Positions 50,275 to 60,338 of a stretch of DNA of 64,000 nt are shown here, piece by piece. The translations under genes were made by a program, and so were the position numbers. Positions within the stretch are counted from its first letter, which is position 1. Each line of letters opens with the position of its first letter. Origin of the DNA: G965212005 sp965212005. GTDB taxonomy: Bacteria > Pseudomonadota > Gammaproteobacteria > Porifericomitales > Porifericomitaceae. Where the stretch lies: positions 372,001-436,000 of the forward strand of contig OZ243038.1 of NCBI GenBank assembly GCA_965212005.1, read 5' to 3'. The notes beneath the pieces were generated by a model. That model saw only the letters and a program-made list of their open reading frames with translations, ran no database searches and was not told where the DNA came from.

Positions 50275-51511
50275 AGCGCAGGATCTCCGCCGGCCGGCTG
50301 GTTGCCGCCCTCCAGGAAGGATACAAGGTGGCCGCCACTCCCAGCGCGAAGGTAAGCACTCCCACGTGGAGCACGTTGCGCCAGCGCAGGTCCGAAGGCA
50401 GACTGCTGATGTAATAAATATCCGGAGAGAGAAACTTCACCTGGAAGTAGTTTTCAATCGCCGGCACCAGCTCTTCCACGTTTAACGCCAGCCAGACTCC
50501 GCACAACAAGCCCAACAGCACCCCTACAGCAGCGATCAAGGTGCCATGGATGACAAAGATCAGTAAAATTGAGCGCCGATGCGCGCCCATCGTGCGCAGT
50601 ACGGCGATATTGGCCTGCTTATCGGTTACCGTCATCATCAGCATGGCAACGATATTGAACGCGGCCACCGCGACAATGAGCATCAGAATCAGGAACATGG
50701 CAATTCGCTCCGTCTTCAGGGCACTGAAAAAATTGCGGTGGCGCTGGGTCCAGTCCACCACCTGGTAACTCCCCGGCAACTCACGAGCCGCCTCCCGGCT
50801 GAGCTGCGGCGCCTGCATCAGGTCCGTGGTCAGGATATTCAGACCTCCCACTCCTTCCCGCCTGTACAGTTTCTTCACGTCCTCCAGGTGGGCCAACACC
50901 AGCGTGGAGTCGTAGTCGTGCATGCCGATTTCGAAGATGCCGACGACCCGTACCTGCCTGAGCCGTGGCAACACCCCGATCATGCTGGGAGTGAATTCCG
51001 GCACCGCCAGGGTCATGCGGTCGCCGGCGCGCACCCCCATGCCGCGGGCCAGGCTGCTGCCGATCAGAATGCCGAATTCACCAGGGCGCAAGTCCGAAGG
51101 CGAACCGTGCTGCATGCGGCTGGAGATAACGGACAGCCGGTCCTCCCATTCCGGCAGAATGCCACGCACGGCAATGCCCTGCACACGGCCCCCGTACATC
51201 AGCATGCCCTCGCCGCTGACAAAGGGAGCCACCGCTACAATCTCCGGATGCTGCAGCAGCTTCCCGGCGCTCTGGCGCCAATCGCCATTGCCCAGGTCAT
51301 ACAGGGTCGCATGGGCGATCACGCCCAGGATGCGCGTGCGCAACTCCCGCTCAAAACCATTCATTACCGACAGCACGGTAATCAGTGCGGTCACGCCCAG
51401 CGCCAAACCCACGACTGAGATCAGGGAAATAAAAGAAGCAAAACGGCGGCGCCCCGACAGAGTGTAACGCAGGCCTAAAAGCAGCTCGTAAGGGCGAAAC
51501 ATGGTGCTCAA
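50267..51511 (-). CDS. lolC: Lipoprotein-releasing permease LolC/LolE family
   Basis: This 414-residue inner-membrane permease has one N-terminal and three C-terminal membrane segments around a large periplasmic domain. The family start LGLRYTLSGRRRFASFISL and SVMNGFERELRTRILGV are clear. Only one permease gene is present next to lolD, so it may work as a homodimer (LolF-like) or with a LolE encoded elsewhere. The start at 51511 gives the usual short cytoplasmic leader. Confidence 0.92.
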   Translation of the reverse strand: MSTMFRPYELLLGLRYTLSGRRRFASFISLISVVGLALGVTALITVLSVMNGFERELRTRILGVIAHATLYDLGNGDWRQSAGKLLQHPEIVAVAPFVSGEGMLMYGGRVQGIAVRGILPEWEDRLSVISSRMQHGSPSDLRPGEFGILIGSSLARGMGVRAGDRMTLAVPEFTPSMIGVLPRLRQVRVVGIFEIGMHDYDSTLVLAHLEDVKKLYRREGVGGLNILTTDLMQAPQLSREAARELPGSYQVVDWTQRHRNFFSALKTERIAMFLILMLIVAVAAFNIVAMLMMTVTDKQANIAVLRTMGAHRRSILLIFVIHGTLIAAVGVLLGLLCGVWLALNVEELVPAIENYFQVKFLSPDIYYISSLPSDLRWRNVLHVGVLTFALGVAATLYPSWRAATSRPAEILRYE

Positions 51512-51736
51512 TTATAGCTCACCGGAAGTTTGCCCGGAAAATTACCCAATACCGGCGCGAGCGCTGCCATTCCGCGGACTTGCACGCCTTTTATCAGGCA
51601 ATCATTATGAGATAATCCACCCATGTTCAATCCGGTCATGCCCGCCGACCCGTGCATGCGAGTGCCTGGCGGCAGATAAAGTGCTCAGTTGCCACAATGG
51701 CATCCTGCTGCGTCGGCAACCAGGCGCCGACAAACG

Positions 51737-52411
51737 GTGAAACTGCTGGCACTGGAAACCAGCACGGAAACCTGCTCCGCCGCACTGCACGCGGACGGGG
51801 AATGCCGTGCCAGAAGCGAGCATGCCCCCGGTCGGCACGCTGAATTGCTGCTGCCGATGATCGATGCCCTGCTGGCCGAGGCCGGCTTCCCTGCCTCGCG
51901 CCTGGACGCGATCGGGTTCGGGCGCGGTCCAGGCTCCTTTACCGGGCTGCGCGTCGGCGCCGGTGTGGTCCAGGGCATCGCCTGGGCCGCCGCGTTGCCG
52001 GTTATCCCGATCTCCTCGCTGGCGGTGCTGGCACAGGCGGCATTGGGACAGACGCGGATCCTGAGTGCCATCGACGCCCGCATGGGGCAAATCTACTGTG
52101 CCGGGTACTACCGCCAGGCGCAGGGACTGGTGCATCTGGAAGGCGCAGAGCGCCTGCTCTATCCGGCCCAGCTGCGAGCGCCGGACGAGCACCGCTGGTA
52201 TGGCACCGGCAGCGGCTGGAAAATCCACGGCGCCGAACTGGCGCCACGGCTGGGCCGGCAACTGCTGGGGTGGGACGACCGGGACGCGTTGGCCACGGCA
52301 TTGATCCCGCTGGCGCTGGACTCGGCCCGGCGTGGCGCTATGCTTTCAGCGGAGCAGGCGGTGCCGGTCTATCTGCGCGACCAGGTAGCCCAACCCGCTT
52401 CCAGGCAATAA
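51737..52411 (+). CDS. tsaB: tRNA t6A biosynthesis protein TsaB
   Basis: A partner of TsaD in making N6-threonylcarbamoyladenosine at tRNA position 37; it is an inactive ASKHA-fold protein. It starts VKLLALETSTETCSAAL and has HAELLLPMIDALL and GFGRGPGSFTGLRVGAGVVQG, split as GFGRGPGSFTG then LRVGAGVVQG. The GTG at 51737 gives the family N-terminus. It is 224 residues. The O-methyltransferase gene follows 20 bp later. Confidence 0.93.
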   Translation: MKLLALETSTETCSAALHADGECRARSEHAPGRHAELLLPMIDALLAEAGFPASRLDAIGFGRGPGSFTGLRVGAGVVQGIAWAAALPVIPISSLAVLAQAALGQTRILSAIDARMGQIYCAGYYRQAQGLVHLEGAERLLYPAQLRAPDEHRWYGTGSGWKIHGAELAPRLGRQLLGWDDRDALATALIPLALDSARRGAMLSAEQAVPVYLRDQVAQPASRQ

Positions 52412-52431
52412 ATCGCGAGGAATTCGCAGAC

Positions 52432-53094
52432 ATGTCCATCAAGACCCTGCCACTGAACGACGAACTGCATCAATACATGCTTTCCGTGTCCCTGCGTGAA
52501 CCGAGCGTGGCCGGGGCCCTGCGTGCAGAGAACGCTTCCCGGTCGAACCGGAACATGCAAATCGCACCCGAGCAGGGTCAATTCATCGCCCTGCTGGTGC
52601 AATTGATCCAGGCCCGCCGGGCATTGGAGATTGGTGTTTTCACTGGCTACAGCAGCCTCTGGATCGCCCGGGCGCTGCCTCCGGACGGACGCCTGATCGC
52701 CTGCGATACCAACGAGGAATACGCTAACGCAGCGCGTCGCCACTGGGTACAGGCCGGCGTGGCCGAGCGCATCGACCTGCGCCTGGCGCCGGCACAAGAG
52801 ACGTTACGGCAATTGCAGCGGGAAGACGCCGGGGAGAGTTTTGATTTTATCTTTATCGATGCGGAAAAAACCGAGTACCAGGAATACTACGAGTTGTCTT
52901 TGCCGCTGCTGCGCCCGGGCGGCCTGATCGCGATCGACAACGTGCTATGGGCCGGCAGAGTCTGCGACGCTGCCGTTCAGGATGCCAACACCGAAGCGAT
53001 CAGGGTATTCAACCGCAAGCTGCACGGCGATGAGCGCGTCTCGCTCAGCCTGGTGCCGATCGGCGACGGGCTGAGCCTGGCAATGAAACGTTAG
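52432..53094 (+). CDS. SAM-dependent O-methyltransferase, catechol/caffeoyl-CoA type
   Basis: This 220-residue family-3 O-methyltransferase has motif I ALEIGVFTGYSSLWIARALP, the metal-site region FDFIFIDAEKTEYQEYYE and GGLIAIDNVLWAGRV (Asp, Asp, Asn ligands). It ends VPIGDGLSLAMKR, typical of bacterial members. The ATG at 52432 follows GAGGAATTC. The substrate cannot be told. It probably shares a transcript with tsaB. Confidence 0.9.
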   Translation: MSIKTLPLNDELHQYMLSVSLREPSVAGALRAENASRSNRNMQIAPEQGQFIALLVQLIQARRALEIGVFTGYSSLWIARALPPDGRLIACDTNEEYANAARRHWVQAGVAERIDLRLAPAQETLRQLQREDAGESFDFIFIDAEKTEYQEYYELSLPLLRPGGLIAIDNVLWAGRVCDAAVQDANTEAIRVFNRKLHGDERVSLSLVPIGDGLSLAMKR

Positions 53095-53097
53095 GCC

Positions 53098-53117
53098 TGG
53101 GCGCACGATGGCGCCCA
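53098..53117. terminator. Hairpin between convergent genes
   Basis: TGGGCGC (53098-53104) pairs with GCGCCCA (53111-53117) across a 6-base loop, just after the O-methyltransferase stop and before the end of the leftward small gene. No T-run follows, so it may be Rho-assisted or only a boundary hairpin. Confidence 0.5.
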
Positions 53118-53130
53118 CTCGCACAAAGCT

Positions 53131-53316
53131 TCAACAATGCAGGCAACGCACCTGGGTGAAAATATCTTCCAGGTCCCCTTCCTCCCGGACGTAGTCCATC
53201 ACGACCCGCAGCGCCTTGTCGGCGTCCGGCAAGTCGTATTTCTCCGCCATCTCTTCCAGGAACCCGATGTGATCCTCGTATACATTAAATTCATGATCGA
53301 TCTTCTGTCCAGCCAT
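53131..53316 (-). CDS. Small conserved acidic protein with C-terminal CLHC
   Basis: This 61-residue protein starts MAGQKIDHEFNVYEDHIGF and ends VRCLHC. Its acidic core (EEMAEKYDLPDADKALRVVM) looks helical, and I recall similar small hypothetical proteins with a terminal CxxC in other proteobacteria. GGAG stands nine bases before the ATG at 53316; an ATG two codons upstream is also open. The CxxC may bind metal or be redox active. Function unknown. A 250-bp stretch to tilS follows with no supported gene. Confidence 0.75.
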   Translation of the reverse strand: MAGQKIDHEFNVYEDHIGFLEEMAEKYDLPDADKALRVVMDYVREEGDLEDIFTQVRCLHC

Positions 53317-53569
53317 TTTCATTCACTCCACGCTGCTCGAAACACTCAGCATTGCTTGCTTCGCCTATCCGGTCCCAGGCATGATAAACCGGTCCAAGTT
53401 TGCTCTCAACCGGCGGGGAGCGTTCCGCTCCGATCCGGTTTGCCGGCACCGGCCGCGAGCCCGGATCGCGGCCCCCGACCCGGGTTCAGCGTTGTTCTGC
53501 TGAACCGCACCCTGGCCGGAAGCCGGGCCTCCTGGTGAACGCGCCCGGCCTGCCGCGAGGACCGGCGAA

Positions 53570-54982
53570 TCATTGCCGATCCGCACTCCGCCTGTGCTCC
53601 GTGGCCGGGCCGCACAACAGCGGCGCCTGCTCCCATCGGATCTCGAAGGCTGCCTCTCCCGGCCCGGCCCGGCAATCGGCGGCCAACCAAAGCGGTGGGA
53701 TTTGCACGATTCTGTCCGCCGAGTAAATCAACGGAATAAAGCTTCTAATCCAAGGGAATACAGCTTTTTCCTGAAAAAATTTCTTCAGTTTGTGGCGCGA
53801 AGCAGCCGCCTCTGCGCGCAGGCTCTCCCCGCCCTGGCGAAAGCGCACTTCCAGGCCGGATCGGGGCACCAGCCGGGCCCGGAGTCCCTGCCCCTGCACC
53901 GGCGCGGCGCATAAGCGTCCGAGCGGCAGTTCCAGTGGAGTGCCGGGATGCCAGCGCAACGGCAGAACCGGCGGCGGCGGCAACGGGCGCTGCAGGTAGA
54001 GCCGATCCCGGTAGCGCCGCAACGCTAACGCGCCCCAGTGTAAACAGGGATTTCGATCGGCGCGCGCCCCCGCCAGTTGCTCTACGATCTGCCGCAGCAA
54101 ATTCCCGCCGGGCCTGCCGCCGCCTGCCTGCCACAACCACAGGCGCAACAGGTTGCGCGCCCGATCCGGGTCCAACTCGCGCAGCAATGGCAACGACAAG
54201 CCCGGCGTGGTGCCGAGACGCTCATCGAAAGCAGCCAGGTCCAGGGCCGCCAACTGCCTGGACAAGCGTAACGTCTCCGCCTGGTGGGTTGCGACCGCGG
54301 CCAGAGAACGCTCAATCGCGGGCCAACGCGCACGCAACCTGGGCAATACATCCAGGCGCAGAAAATTGCGCGCATGGCACGGGTCGCGATTACCCGAATC
54401 TTCAATCCAATCCAGCTCGCGCCGGCGCGCATAGCATCGCAGGTCTCCCCGCTCCCGGTCCAGCAGCGGACGCCCCAACCAACCCGGGCCGAGCCGGCGC
54501 AAGGCGGGCATCGCGGCCAATCCTGCCGGTCCGCTGCCGCGCAGCAATTGCAACAGCACCGTCTCCGCCTGGTCTGCGCGATGATGGGCGCAGAGTAGCA
54601 GTTCGTCCATTGACAACAGTTCAGACAAGGCCTGGTAACGGTGCTGCCGCGCCCAGGCCTCGACGCCGGCGCCGGCGGGCGGAGAACCGGACAAGCGCAG
54701 CACCCGCAGCGGCAGTTGCAGCCGCGTGCAAATCCGCTGGCAATGCCGAACCCAGTGCTCGGCCTCGGGATGCAGGCCATGACAAACATGCACCGCATGC
54801 AGCAGGCGGCTCCAGTGCCGCGCAGCCGGGTGCTCGCGCAAGGCACAGAGCAGATCCAACAGCACGTGCGAGTCCATGCCGCCACTGTAGGCGACCCAGA
54901 TCCGTCCCGATTGCGGCAAGCCCTCGCGCAGCCCGGCGATGCGGGCGCTGAAAGCCGCCGGATCGTTCAGCTCATCACTCAT
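53570..54982 (-). CDS. tilS: tRNA(Ile)-lysidine synthase
   Basis: This enzyme converts C34 of the CAU-anticodon isoleucine tRNA to lysidine. The PP-loop SGGMDS is at residues 33-38, with LLCAHHRADQAETVLLQLLRG and GLAAMPALRR downstream. The C-terminal domain includes ASRHKLKKFFQEKAVFPWIR. The ATG at 54982 has GGAAGGA upstream and gives 470 residues; the frame is open to 55111 but the extra part looks non-coding. It lies about 200 bp downstream of accA on the same strand. Confidence 0.93.
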   Translation of the reverse strand: MSDELNDPAAFSARIAGLREGLPQSGRIWVAYSGGMDSHVLLDLLCALREHPAARHWSRLLHAVHVCHGLHPEAEHWVRHCQRICTRLQLPLRVLRLSGSPPAGAGVEAWARQHRYQALSELLSMDELLLCAHHRADQAETVLLQLLRGSGPAGLAAMPALRRLGPGWLGRPLLDRERGDLRCYARRRELDWIEDSGNRDPCHARNFLRLDVLPRLRARWPAIERSLAAVATHQAETLRLSRQLAALDLAAFDERLGTTPGLSLPLLRELDPDRARNLLRLWLWQAGGGRPGGNLLRQIVEQLAGARADRNPCLHWGALALRRYRDRLYLQRPLPPPPVLPLRWHPGTPLELPLGRLCAAPVQGQGLRARLVPRSGLEVRFRQGGESLRAEAAASRHKLKKFFQEKAVFPWIRSFIPLIYSADRIVQIPPLWLAADCRAGPGEAAFEIRWEQAPLLCGPATEHRRSADRQ

Positions 54983-55180
54983 CGTCCTTCCCGCGCCGCC
55001 CTGCCTGGTCAGCACGGCAACGCCGCCTCCGCTCCGGTACCGACCGGACCAGCCTTTGCAGCCCCCGGCCAGCCCACCGATGCTGCAGCGTGCAGACCGA
55101 GCCCGCCGCATTTCCCCAATCGTTTGCTGACGGTAGCCGTTGCGGCGGGACGCTGCGCCTGACCGAGCCGGAACTGCGAG

Positions 55181-56134
55181 TCAATCCTCCCGGTAAAAGC
55201 CGAACTTGCTGAAACGCTCGCAGCGTTCCGCCGCCAGGTCCGCGCTGGCCCGGCCCTGGAGCATAAACAAGGTTTCTTCCAGCACCTCCTGCATCCGTTG
55301 CGCGGCTTGGTTCACGTCACGATGCGCTCCTCCCAGCGGCTCTGCTATCACGCCATCGATAAAGCCCATTTTATGCAGCCTGGGCGCATCCAGCACCAAT
55401 GCCTGTGCCGCCAGGCTTGCCTGGTCGGCGTTCTTCCATAAAATAGAGGCGCAGCCTTCCGGTGAGATGACCGAATAAATGCTGTATTCCTGCATATAGA
55501 TCCGGTCGGCCACTCCCAGCGCCAGTGCGCCGCCGGAACCTCCCTCACCGATCACAACGCTGATCAAGGGCACCGTCAGCGTACACATCAGCGCCAGGTT
55601 GCTGGCAATCGCCTCGTGCTGATTGCGCTGTTCCGCCTCGACGCCGGGATAGGCGCCCGCGGTATCGATAAAGCAGATGACCGGCAGATTGAAGCGCTCG
55701 GCCAGGCGCATCAGGCGCCTGGCTTTACGGTATCCCTCGGGACGAGCCATGCCAAAGTTGCGTGCCACCCGCTCGGTGGTATTGCGCCCCTTCTCCTGCC
55801 CCAGCACCAGTACCGGATGCTGCTTCAGGCGGGCCAGGCCGCCGATCAGGGCCGGGTCGTCGGCATAACACCGGTCGCCGTGCAATTCCTCAAAATCACT
55901 GAAAATGCGCGACAGGTAATCCATCGTGTGAGGCCGGTCCGGATGCCGCGCCAATTGCACCACTTTCCAGGGATTCAGCGTCGCGAAGGTCTGGCGGATC
56001 AACTCTTTCTTGCGTCGCTGCAGCCGGGATATTTCCTCGTTGATGTCCACGCCGTCCCGGTCCGCCACGTAACGCAATTCCTCTATCTTCGCCTCCAGGT
56101 CGGCAATGGGCCGTTCAAAATCCAAAAAATTCAC
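55181..56134 (-). CDS. accA: Acetyl-CoA carboxylase carboxyltransferase subunit alpha
   Basis: With AccD, this transfers the carboxyl group from biotin to acetyl-CoA, the first step of fatty acid synthesis. In 317 residues it has NFLDFERPIADLEAKIEELR, split as NFLDFERPIA then DLEAKIEELR, plus LGQEKGRNTTERVARNFGMA, CFIDTAGAYPGVEAEQRNQ, IGEGGSGGALALGVAD and SVISPEGCASILWK. The GTG start at 56134 overlaps the dnaE stop (GTGA), so translation is probably coupled. Confidence 0.95.
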   Translation of the reverse strand: MNFLDFERPIADLEAKIEELRYVADRDGVDINEEISRLQRRKKELIRQTFATLNPWKVVQLARHPDRPHTMDYLSRIFSDFEELHGDRCYADDPALIGGLARLKQHPVLVLGQEKGRNTTERVARNFGMARPEGYRKARRLMRLAERFNLPVICFIDTAGAYPGVEAEQRNQHEAIASNLALMCTLTVPLISVVIGEGGSGGALALGVADRIYMQEYSIYSVISPEGCASILWKNADQASLAAQALVLDAPRLHKMGFIDGVIAEPLGGAHRDVNQAAQRMQEVLEETLFMLQGRASADLAAERCERFSKFGFYRED

Positions 56135-59100
56135 ATTTGCTCCCTCCCCATCGCCGGCACTGGCTCTGGCTTCGATGCCGCCTGCACCCCCACCCGGTAT
56201 TGAACGCGGACGCCGCTGACTTGGCGGGACTGCTGCAGTTCCGCCAGAAATTCATCGCTGATCTGCACCTGCCAGGAATCGTCACAGTGCAATTGGAGCC
56301 TGTGGCCCTGGACACAGTACTCAATGTAAATCGGGCTGCTGCCTCCCCGGTGTTTCTGTAACAGCGTCTCCAGCTGATCCACTACGCCGCGTTCAGACGC
56401 GTCCGAACGCAAACACAGCTGCAGAGACGCAAAATGGGAGCGCAACTGCTGCAGATCATAACACTCGTCAACGTACAGCCGGAAAGCATCTCCCGGGTCT
56501 TCCTGCTCCGCCCGACCGCGCACCACGATTAACCGGTTATTGCCCAGCAAGCTCCGGTAGCAGGCATATTTTTTCGCGTAGAAAATCAGTTCAAGCCGGC
56601 CCTTGCCGTCCTCAATAAGGATCTCGGCAAAGCGCCCGCGCCTGCTGCGGCGCGGCCTGATCCGTTCGATATAACCGGCAACCCACAGCATCCCCGGCCG
56701 CAGCGACTGCAGTTCGCAACTCAAGATCCCCTGCAGTTCCTGCCGATAACGGGCAATCGGATGCCCGCTCAGGTATTGTCCCAGGGTCTGCTTTTCGCCC
56801 TTGAGCAGTTCCTGCTCGCTCCAGGGCGCAGCCGTCCGGCAGTGCTGCGGCGCGGGCCGGGGCAACCCTGGTTTCCCGGCAAACAGGTTCCGCTGTCCGC
56901 TTTGCCGCTCCAGGGAAAACTGCGTCGCGGCTTGAATTGCCTGTTCCAGGTTTGCCGCCAGCACGCTGCGCCGGGCACAGGCGGCACTGGCGGAAGCAGC
57001 CGGCGCCGGCTTGCCGTCCTCCCCTGCCTGCAATTCATCCAGCGCTCCGGACTGGATCAAGATCTCCAGGGTTCTGCGGTTCAGCAGGCGAGGATCGATG
57101 CGCCGGCACAACTCAAACAGGCTGCGAAACGGGCCCTGTTCAGCACGGCTTCGCAACAGTGCCTGAACGACGTTGTAGCCGATGCCGCGGATGGCTCCCA
57201 GCCCATAGCGGATCTCACCGGCTCCATCGCTCAGAAACTCATAGCCGGAAAAATGGACCGAAGGAGGAAGCAAGCGCAGCCGCAGCGCCGGCAACTCGCG
57301 ACAAAGACCGACCAGGCGCTCGGTATTATCCTGCTCCGAGCTGAACATCGCCGCCATAAAATACGCCGTATAATGCACTTTCAGCCATGCCGTGCGGTAG
57401 GCAATCAGCGCGTAACCCACCGAGTGGGACTTGTTGAATCCGTAACCGGCAAACTTCTCCATTTGCTCGAATATGCGCACCGCCGTGTTTTTTTTGATTC
57501 CCTTTGCTATGGCGCCATCCACGAAGATGTATTTTTGCTTGGCCATCTCTCCGGGATTTTTTTTGCCCATCGCACGGCGCAGCAGGTCTGCCTTGCCCAG
57601 CGTGTAATCGGCCAGGCTGCGCGCGATCTGCATCACCTGCTCCTGGTATAGAATCACTCCCCAGGTGGAGTGCAGGATCGGCTCCAGGGAAGCGTGCAGG
57701 TACTGCGCCTGCCGCTGACGCTTATGCTCTACGTAGCTCTCATCCATGCCGGACTGCAATGGACCCGGTCGGAACAAGGCCAACAAGTCCACCAGGTCCT
57801 CAAAGCGTTCCGGCTGCAGGCGCCGGATCAGCCGTTTCATGCCGGCAGACTCCAACTGGAACAAGGCCGCGGTAGAACCGCTCTGAATCATTCGGTACAC
57901 TTTGGTGTCATCCAGCGCCAGGTCCTCCATGCGCAGCGGCGCGGCTCCCTGCCGCTTCCGATCCTGGTTGATCGAGCACATCGCGCGCTCCAGCACCGTC
58001 AGCGTCTTCAAGCCCAGGAAGTCGAACTTAACCAGGCCGATCTGCTCGATATCGTTCATATCGAACTGGGTTACGGTCCCTACCGATCCGGGTTCGCAAT
58101 ATAAAGGCATATACTCGTTCAGGGGTCGCGGCGCGATCACCAGTCCCCCGGCGTGGCGGCCCGGGTGCCGCACAGTGCCTTCCAGCTTGCGGGCCAATTC
58201 CATCAGCCGGCCCACTTCTTCATCCTGCCGGCAGCGCTCGGATAAAACCGGCACCTCCCGCAACGCCTTCTCCAGGGTCATTTCCAGGTCACCGGGGATG
58301 AGCTTGGCTAACTGGTCCACAAAGCCGTAGTTGTGGCCCAGGATACGCCCCACGTCTCGCACCACGGAGCGGGCGCTCATCGTGCCGTAAGTGATGATCT
58401 GGGCCACCTGCTCGGGGCCATAGCGCTGCACTACGTACGCGATCACATCGTCGCGGCGCTCCATGCAGAAATCCACGTCGAAATCCGGCATCGAGACCCG
58501 CTCCGGATTCAGGAAACGCTCAAAGATCAAATCATGGGCAATCGGATCCAAATCCGTGATCTTGAGCGCGTAGGCGGTCAGGGAACCACCACCGGAGCCA
58601 CGACCGGGACCTACCGGAATTGCCTGGCTGCGCGCCCAGTCGACAAAATCCGCCACGATCAGGAAATAACCGGAAAAATCCATCTCGATGATCACCTTGA
58701 GCTCTACCCGCAGCCGATCCCAATACACCTGCGGGTCCTTACCCCCGGCGGGCATTTGTTCCAGCCGCCGCCGCAGCCCGGTTTCCGCCGTCCGGTGCAG
58801 ATAATCGGTCTGCTCACTGCCGTCGGCGGCCTGAAATTCCGGCAGATGGCAGCCTCCCAAATCCAGTTCCAGGCTGCAGCGCCGGGCGATCTCCACACTG
58901 TTCTCGAGCGCTTCGGGCAGATCAGAAAAACAGGTCTGCATCTCTTCGGCGGAGCACAGGTATTGCCTGCTGCAATAGTCACTGCCCCGCTGCGTATCGC
59001 TCAGCATCTGCCCGCTCAGGATACAAACCCGGGCTTCGTGCGCCTCAAAGTCCTCGGGACGGGAGAACAGCACGTCATTGGAAGCCACCAGCGGCACCTC

Positions 59101-59709
59101 GCATTCGACCGCCAGCCGCACGGCCCGCTCCAGGTACCGGTCCTCGTCGGCCCGGCCGGTGCGCTGCAGTTCCAGGTAATAACGCTGCGGGAACAGCTCC
59201 CGCCATATGTCCAGTTGTCGTCGCGCCTGGTCCAGGCGGCCGCTGAGCAGGGAGCGCCCTATGTCTCCCCGGCCCGCCCCAGACAGAACGATCAGACCGT
59301 CATTCCAGCGTTGCAGCCAGTCCTTGCGTATGCAGGCCATACCGCGAGCCGGACGTTCCCGGTTGGCTTCGGTGATCAATTTCACCAGGTGCAAATACCC
59401 TTGCCGGTTCTGACACAGCAGCACCAGGCTGGAAGGCAACTGTGCGGCATCGTCCTGGTAATACATTTCAGCGCCGATGATCGGCTTGATGCCGCGCTCC
59501 TGGGCCGCCTGGTAAAATTTCACCGCGGAAAACAGGTTTTCCTGCTCGGTCAATGCCAATGCCCCCATCCCCAACCCGGCGGCATGGTCCACCAGTTCAT
59601 TGATGCGCGCCAGGCCATTTTGCAGCGAGTAATGAGAGTGCACGTGCAAATGTACAAAATCCGATACCCTGCCACTGCGCTCGCCGCGCCGGGAATCCAC
59701 CATCTGCAT
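56131..59709 (-). CDS. dnaE: DNA polymerase III alpha subunit
   Basis: This is the replicative polymerase. In 1192 residues it has an N-terminal PHP domain (HLHVHSHYSLQNG, ALTEQENLFSAVKFY) whose metal ligands look degenerate, as in E. coli. The polymerase core has GPGRGSGGGSLTAYAL and PDFDVDFCMERRDDVI near 410, and later AGYGFNKSHSVGYALIAYRT. The OB domain (GRFAEILIEDGKGRLELIFY) follows. The ATG at 59709 overlaps the rnhB stop (TGATG), so the two are coupled; an ATG two codons in is also possible. Confidence 0.95.
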   Translation of the reverse strand: MQMVDSRRGERSGRVSDFVHLHVHSHYSLQNGLARINELVDHAAGLGMGALALTEQENLFSAVKFYQAAQERGIKPIIGAEMYYQDDAAQLPSSLVLLCQNRQGYLHLVKLITEANRERPARGMACIRKDWLQRWNDGLIVLSGAGRGDIGRSLLSGRLDQARRQLDIWRELFPQRYYLELQRTGRADEDRYLERAVRLAVECEVPLVASNDVLFSRPEDFEAHEARVCILSGQMLSDTQRGSDYCSRQYLCSAEEMQTCFSDLPEALENSVEIARRCSLELDLGGCHLPEFQAADGSEQTDYLHRTAETGLRRRLEQMPAGGKDPQVYWDRLRVELKVIIEMDFSGYFLIVADFVDWARSQAIPVGPGRGSGGGSLTAYALKITDLDPIAHDLIFERFLNPERVSMPDFDVDFCMERRDDVIAYVVQRYGPEQVAQIITYGTMSARSVVRDVGRILGHNYGFVDQLAKLIPGDLEMTLEKALREVPVLSERCRQDEEVGRLMELARKLEGTVRHPGRHAGGLVIAPRPLNEYMPLYCEPGSVGTVTQFDMNDIEQIGLVKFDFLGLKTLTVLERAMCSINQDRKRQGAAPLRMEDLALDDTKVYRMIQSGSTAALFQLESAGMKRLIRRLQPERFEDLVDLLALFRPGPLQSGMDESYVEHKRQRQAQYLHASLEPILHSTWGVILYQEQVMQIARSLADYTLGKADLLRRAMGKKNPGEMAKQKYIFVDGAIAKGIKKNTAVRIFEQMEKFAGYGFNKSHSVGYALIAYRTAWLKVHYTAYFMAAMFSSEQDNTERLVGLCRELPALRLRLLPPSVHFSGYEFLSDGAGEIRYGLGAIRGIGYNVVQALLRSRAEQGPFRSLFELCRRIDPRLLNRRTLEILIQSGALDELQAGEDGKPAPAASASAACARRSVLAANLEQAIQAATQFSLERQSGQRNLFAGKPGLPRPAPQHCRTAAPWSEQELLKGEKQTLGQYLSGHPIARYRQELQGILSCELQSLRPGMLWVAGYIERIRPRRSRRGRFAEILIEDGKGRLELIFYAKKYACYRSLLGNNRLIVVRGRAEQEDPGDAFRLYVDECYDLQQLRSHFASLQLCLRSDASERGVVDQLETLLQKHRGGSSPIYIEYCVQGHRLQLHCDDSWQVQISDEFLAELQQSRQVSGVRVQYRVGVQAASKPEPVPAMGREQM

Positions 59710-60338
59710 CAGGCCACCGAAATCATGCCGCGTGCCAGCAAACGCCGCACCGGCGCGTAGCTGCGGCGATGGATCGGACTGACCCCCCGGCGGCGCAGCT
59801 CCTGCAGGTGAGCCGCGGTCGGATAGCCCTTGTGGCGGGCAAACCCATAGCCCGGATAACGCACGTCCAGGCGCCGCATCTGCGCGTCCCGCTCCACTTT
59901 AGCGAGTATCGACGCGGCGCTGATCGCCGGCACGCAGCGGTCTCCTCCCACCACGGCGCGGATACGGCAATCCCGGTCCGCCTCCAGGCGCGGACAATGA
60001 TTGCCGTCCACCAGCACCTCAGCAGGCGCGGTGCGCAATTTGCCGAGCGCGCGAGACATGGCCAGCAGGCTGGCCTGCAAAACGTTCAGGCGCTCGATCT
60101 CCTCCAGCGTGGCGTAAGCCACCGCCCAGGCGAGCGCATGGGCACGGATGTCCGCCGCCAGGGATTCGCGCCGCGCCGCGCTCAACGTCTTCGAATCAGC
60201 AAGGCCGGCAATTTCCCGTGCCGGATGCAGAATCACCGCGGCCGCGCAGAGCGGACCGGCCAGCGACCCTCGCCCGGCCTCGTCCACGCCGGCCCGCAGG
60301 GGCTGCGCTGCGGCTCTGGCCGAGGCGGGGCGACTCAT
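59709..60338 (-). CDS. rnhB: Ribonuclease HII
   Basis: This enzyme removes ribonucleotides from DNA duplexes. The catalytic DEAGRGSLAGP, LADSKTLSAARRE, VDGNHCP and ISAASILAKVERD with the terminal GYPTAAHLQELRRRGVSPIHR, split as GYPTAAHLQEL then RRRGVSPIHR, are all present in 209 residues. It overlaps lpxB at its start by four bases and dnaE at its end by one base. Confidence 0.94.
   Translation of the reverse strand: MSRPASARAAAQPLRAGVDEAGRGSLAGPLCAAAVILHPAREIAGLADSKTLSAARRESLAADIRAHALAWAVAYATLEEIERLNVLQASLLAMSRALGKLRTAPAEVLVDGNHCPRLEADRDCRIRAVVGGDRCVPAISAASILAKVERDAQMRRLDVRYPGYGFARHKGYPTAAHLQELRRRGVSPIHRRSYAPVRRLLARGMISVA

Noticed and set aside
58333..59760. Plus-strand 475-codon open frame opposite dnaE
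   Set aside because: It is antisense to the conserved PHP and polymerase regions of dnaE. High GC content makes such long shadow frames common.
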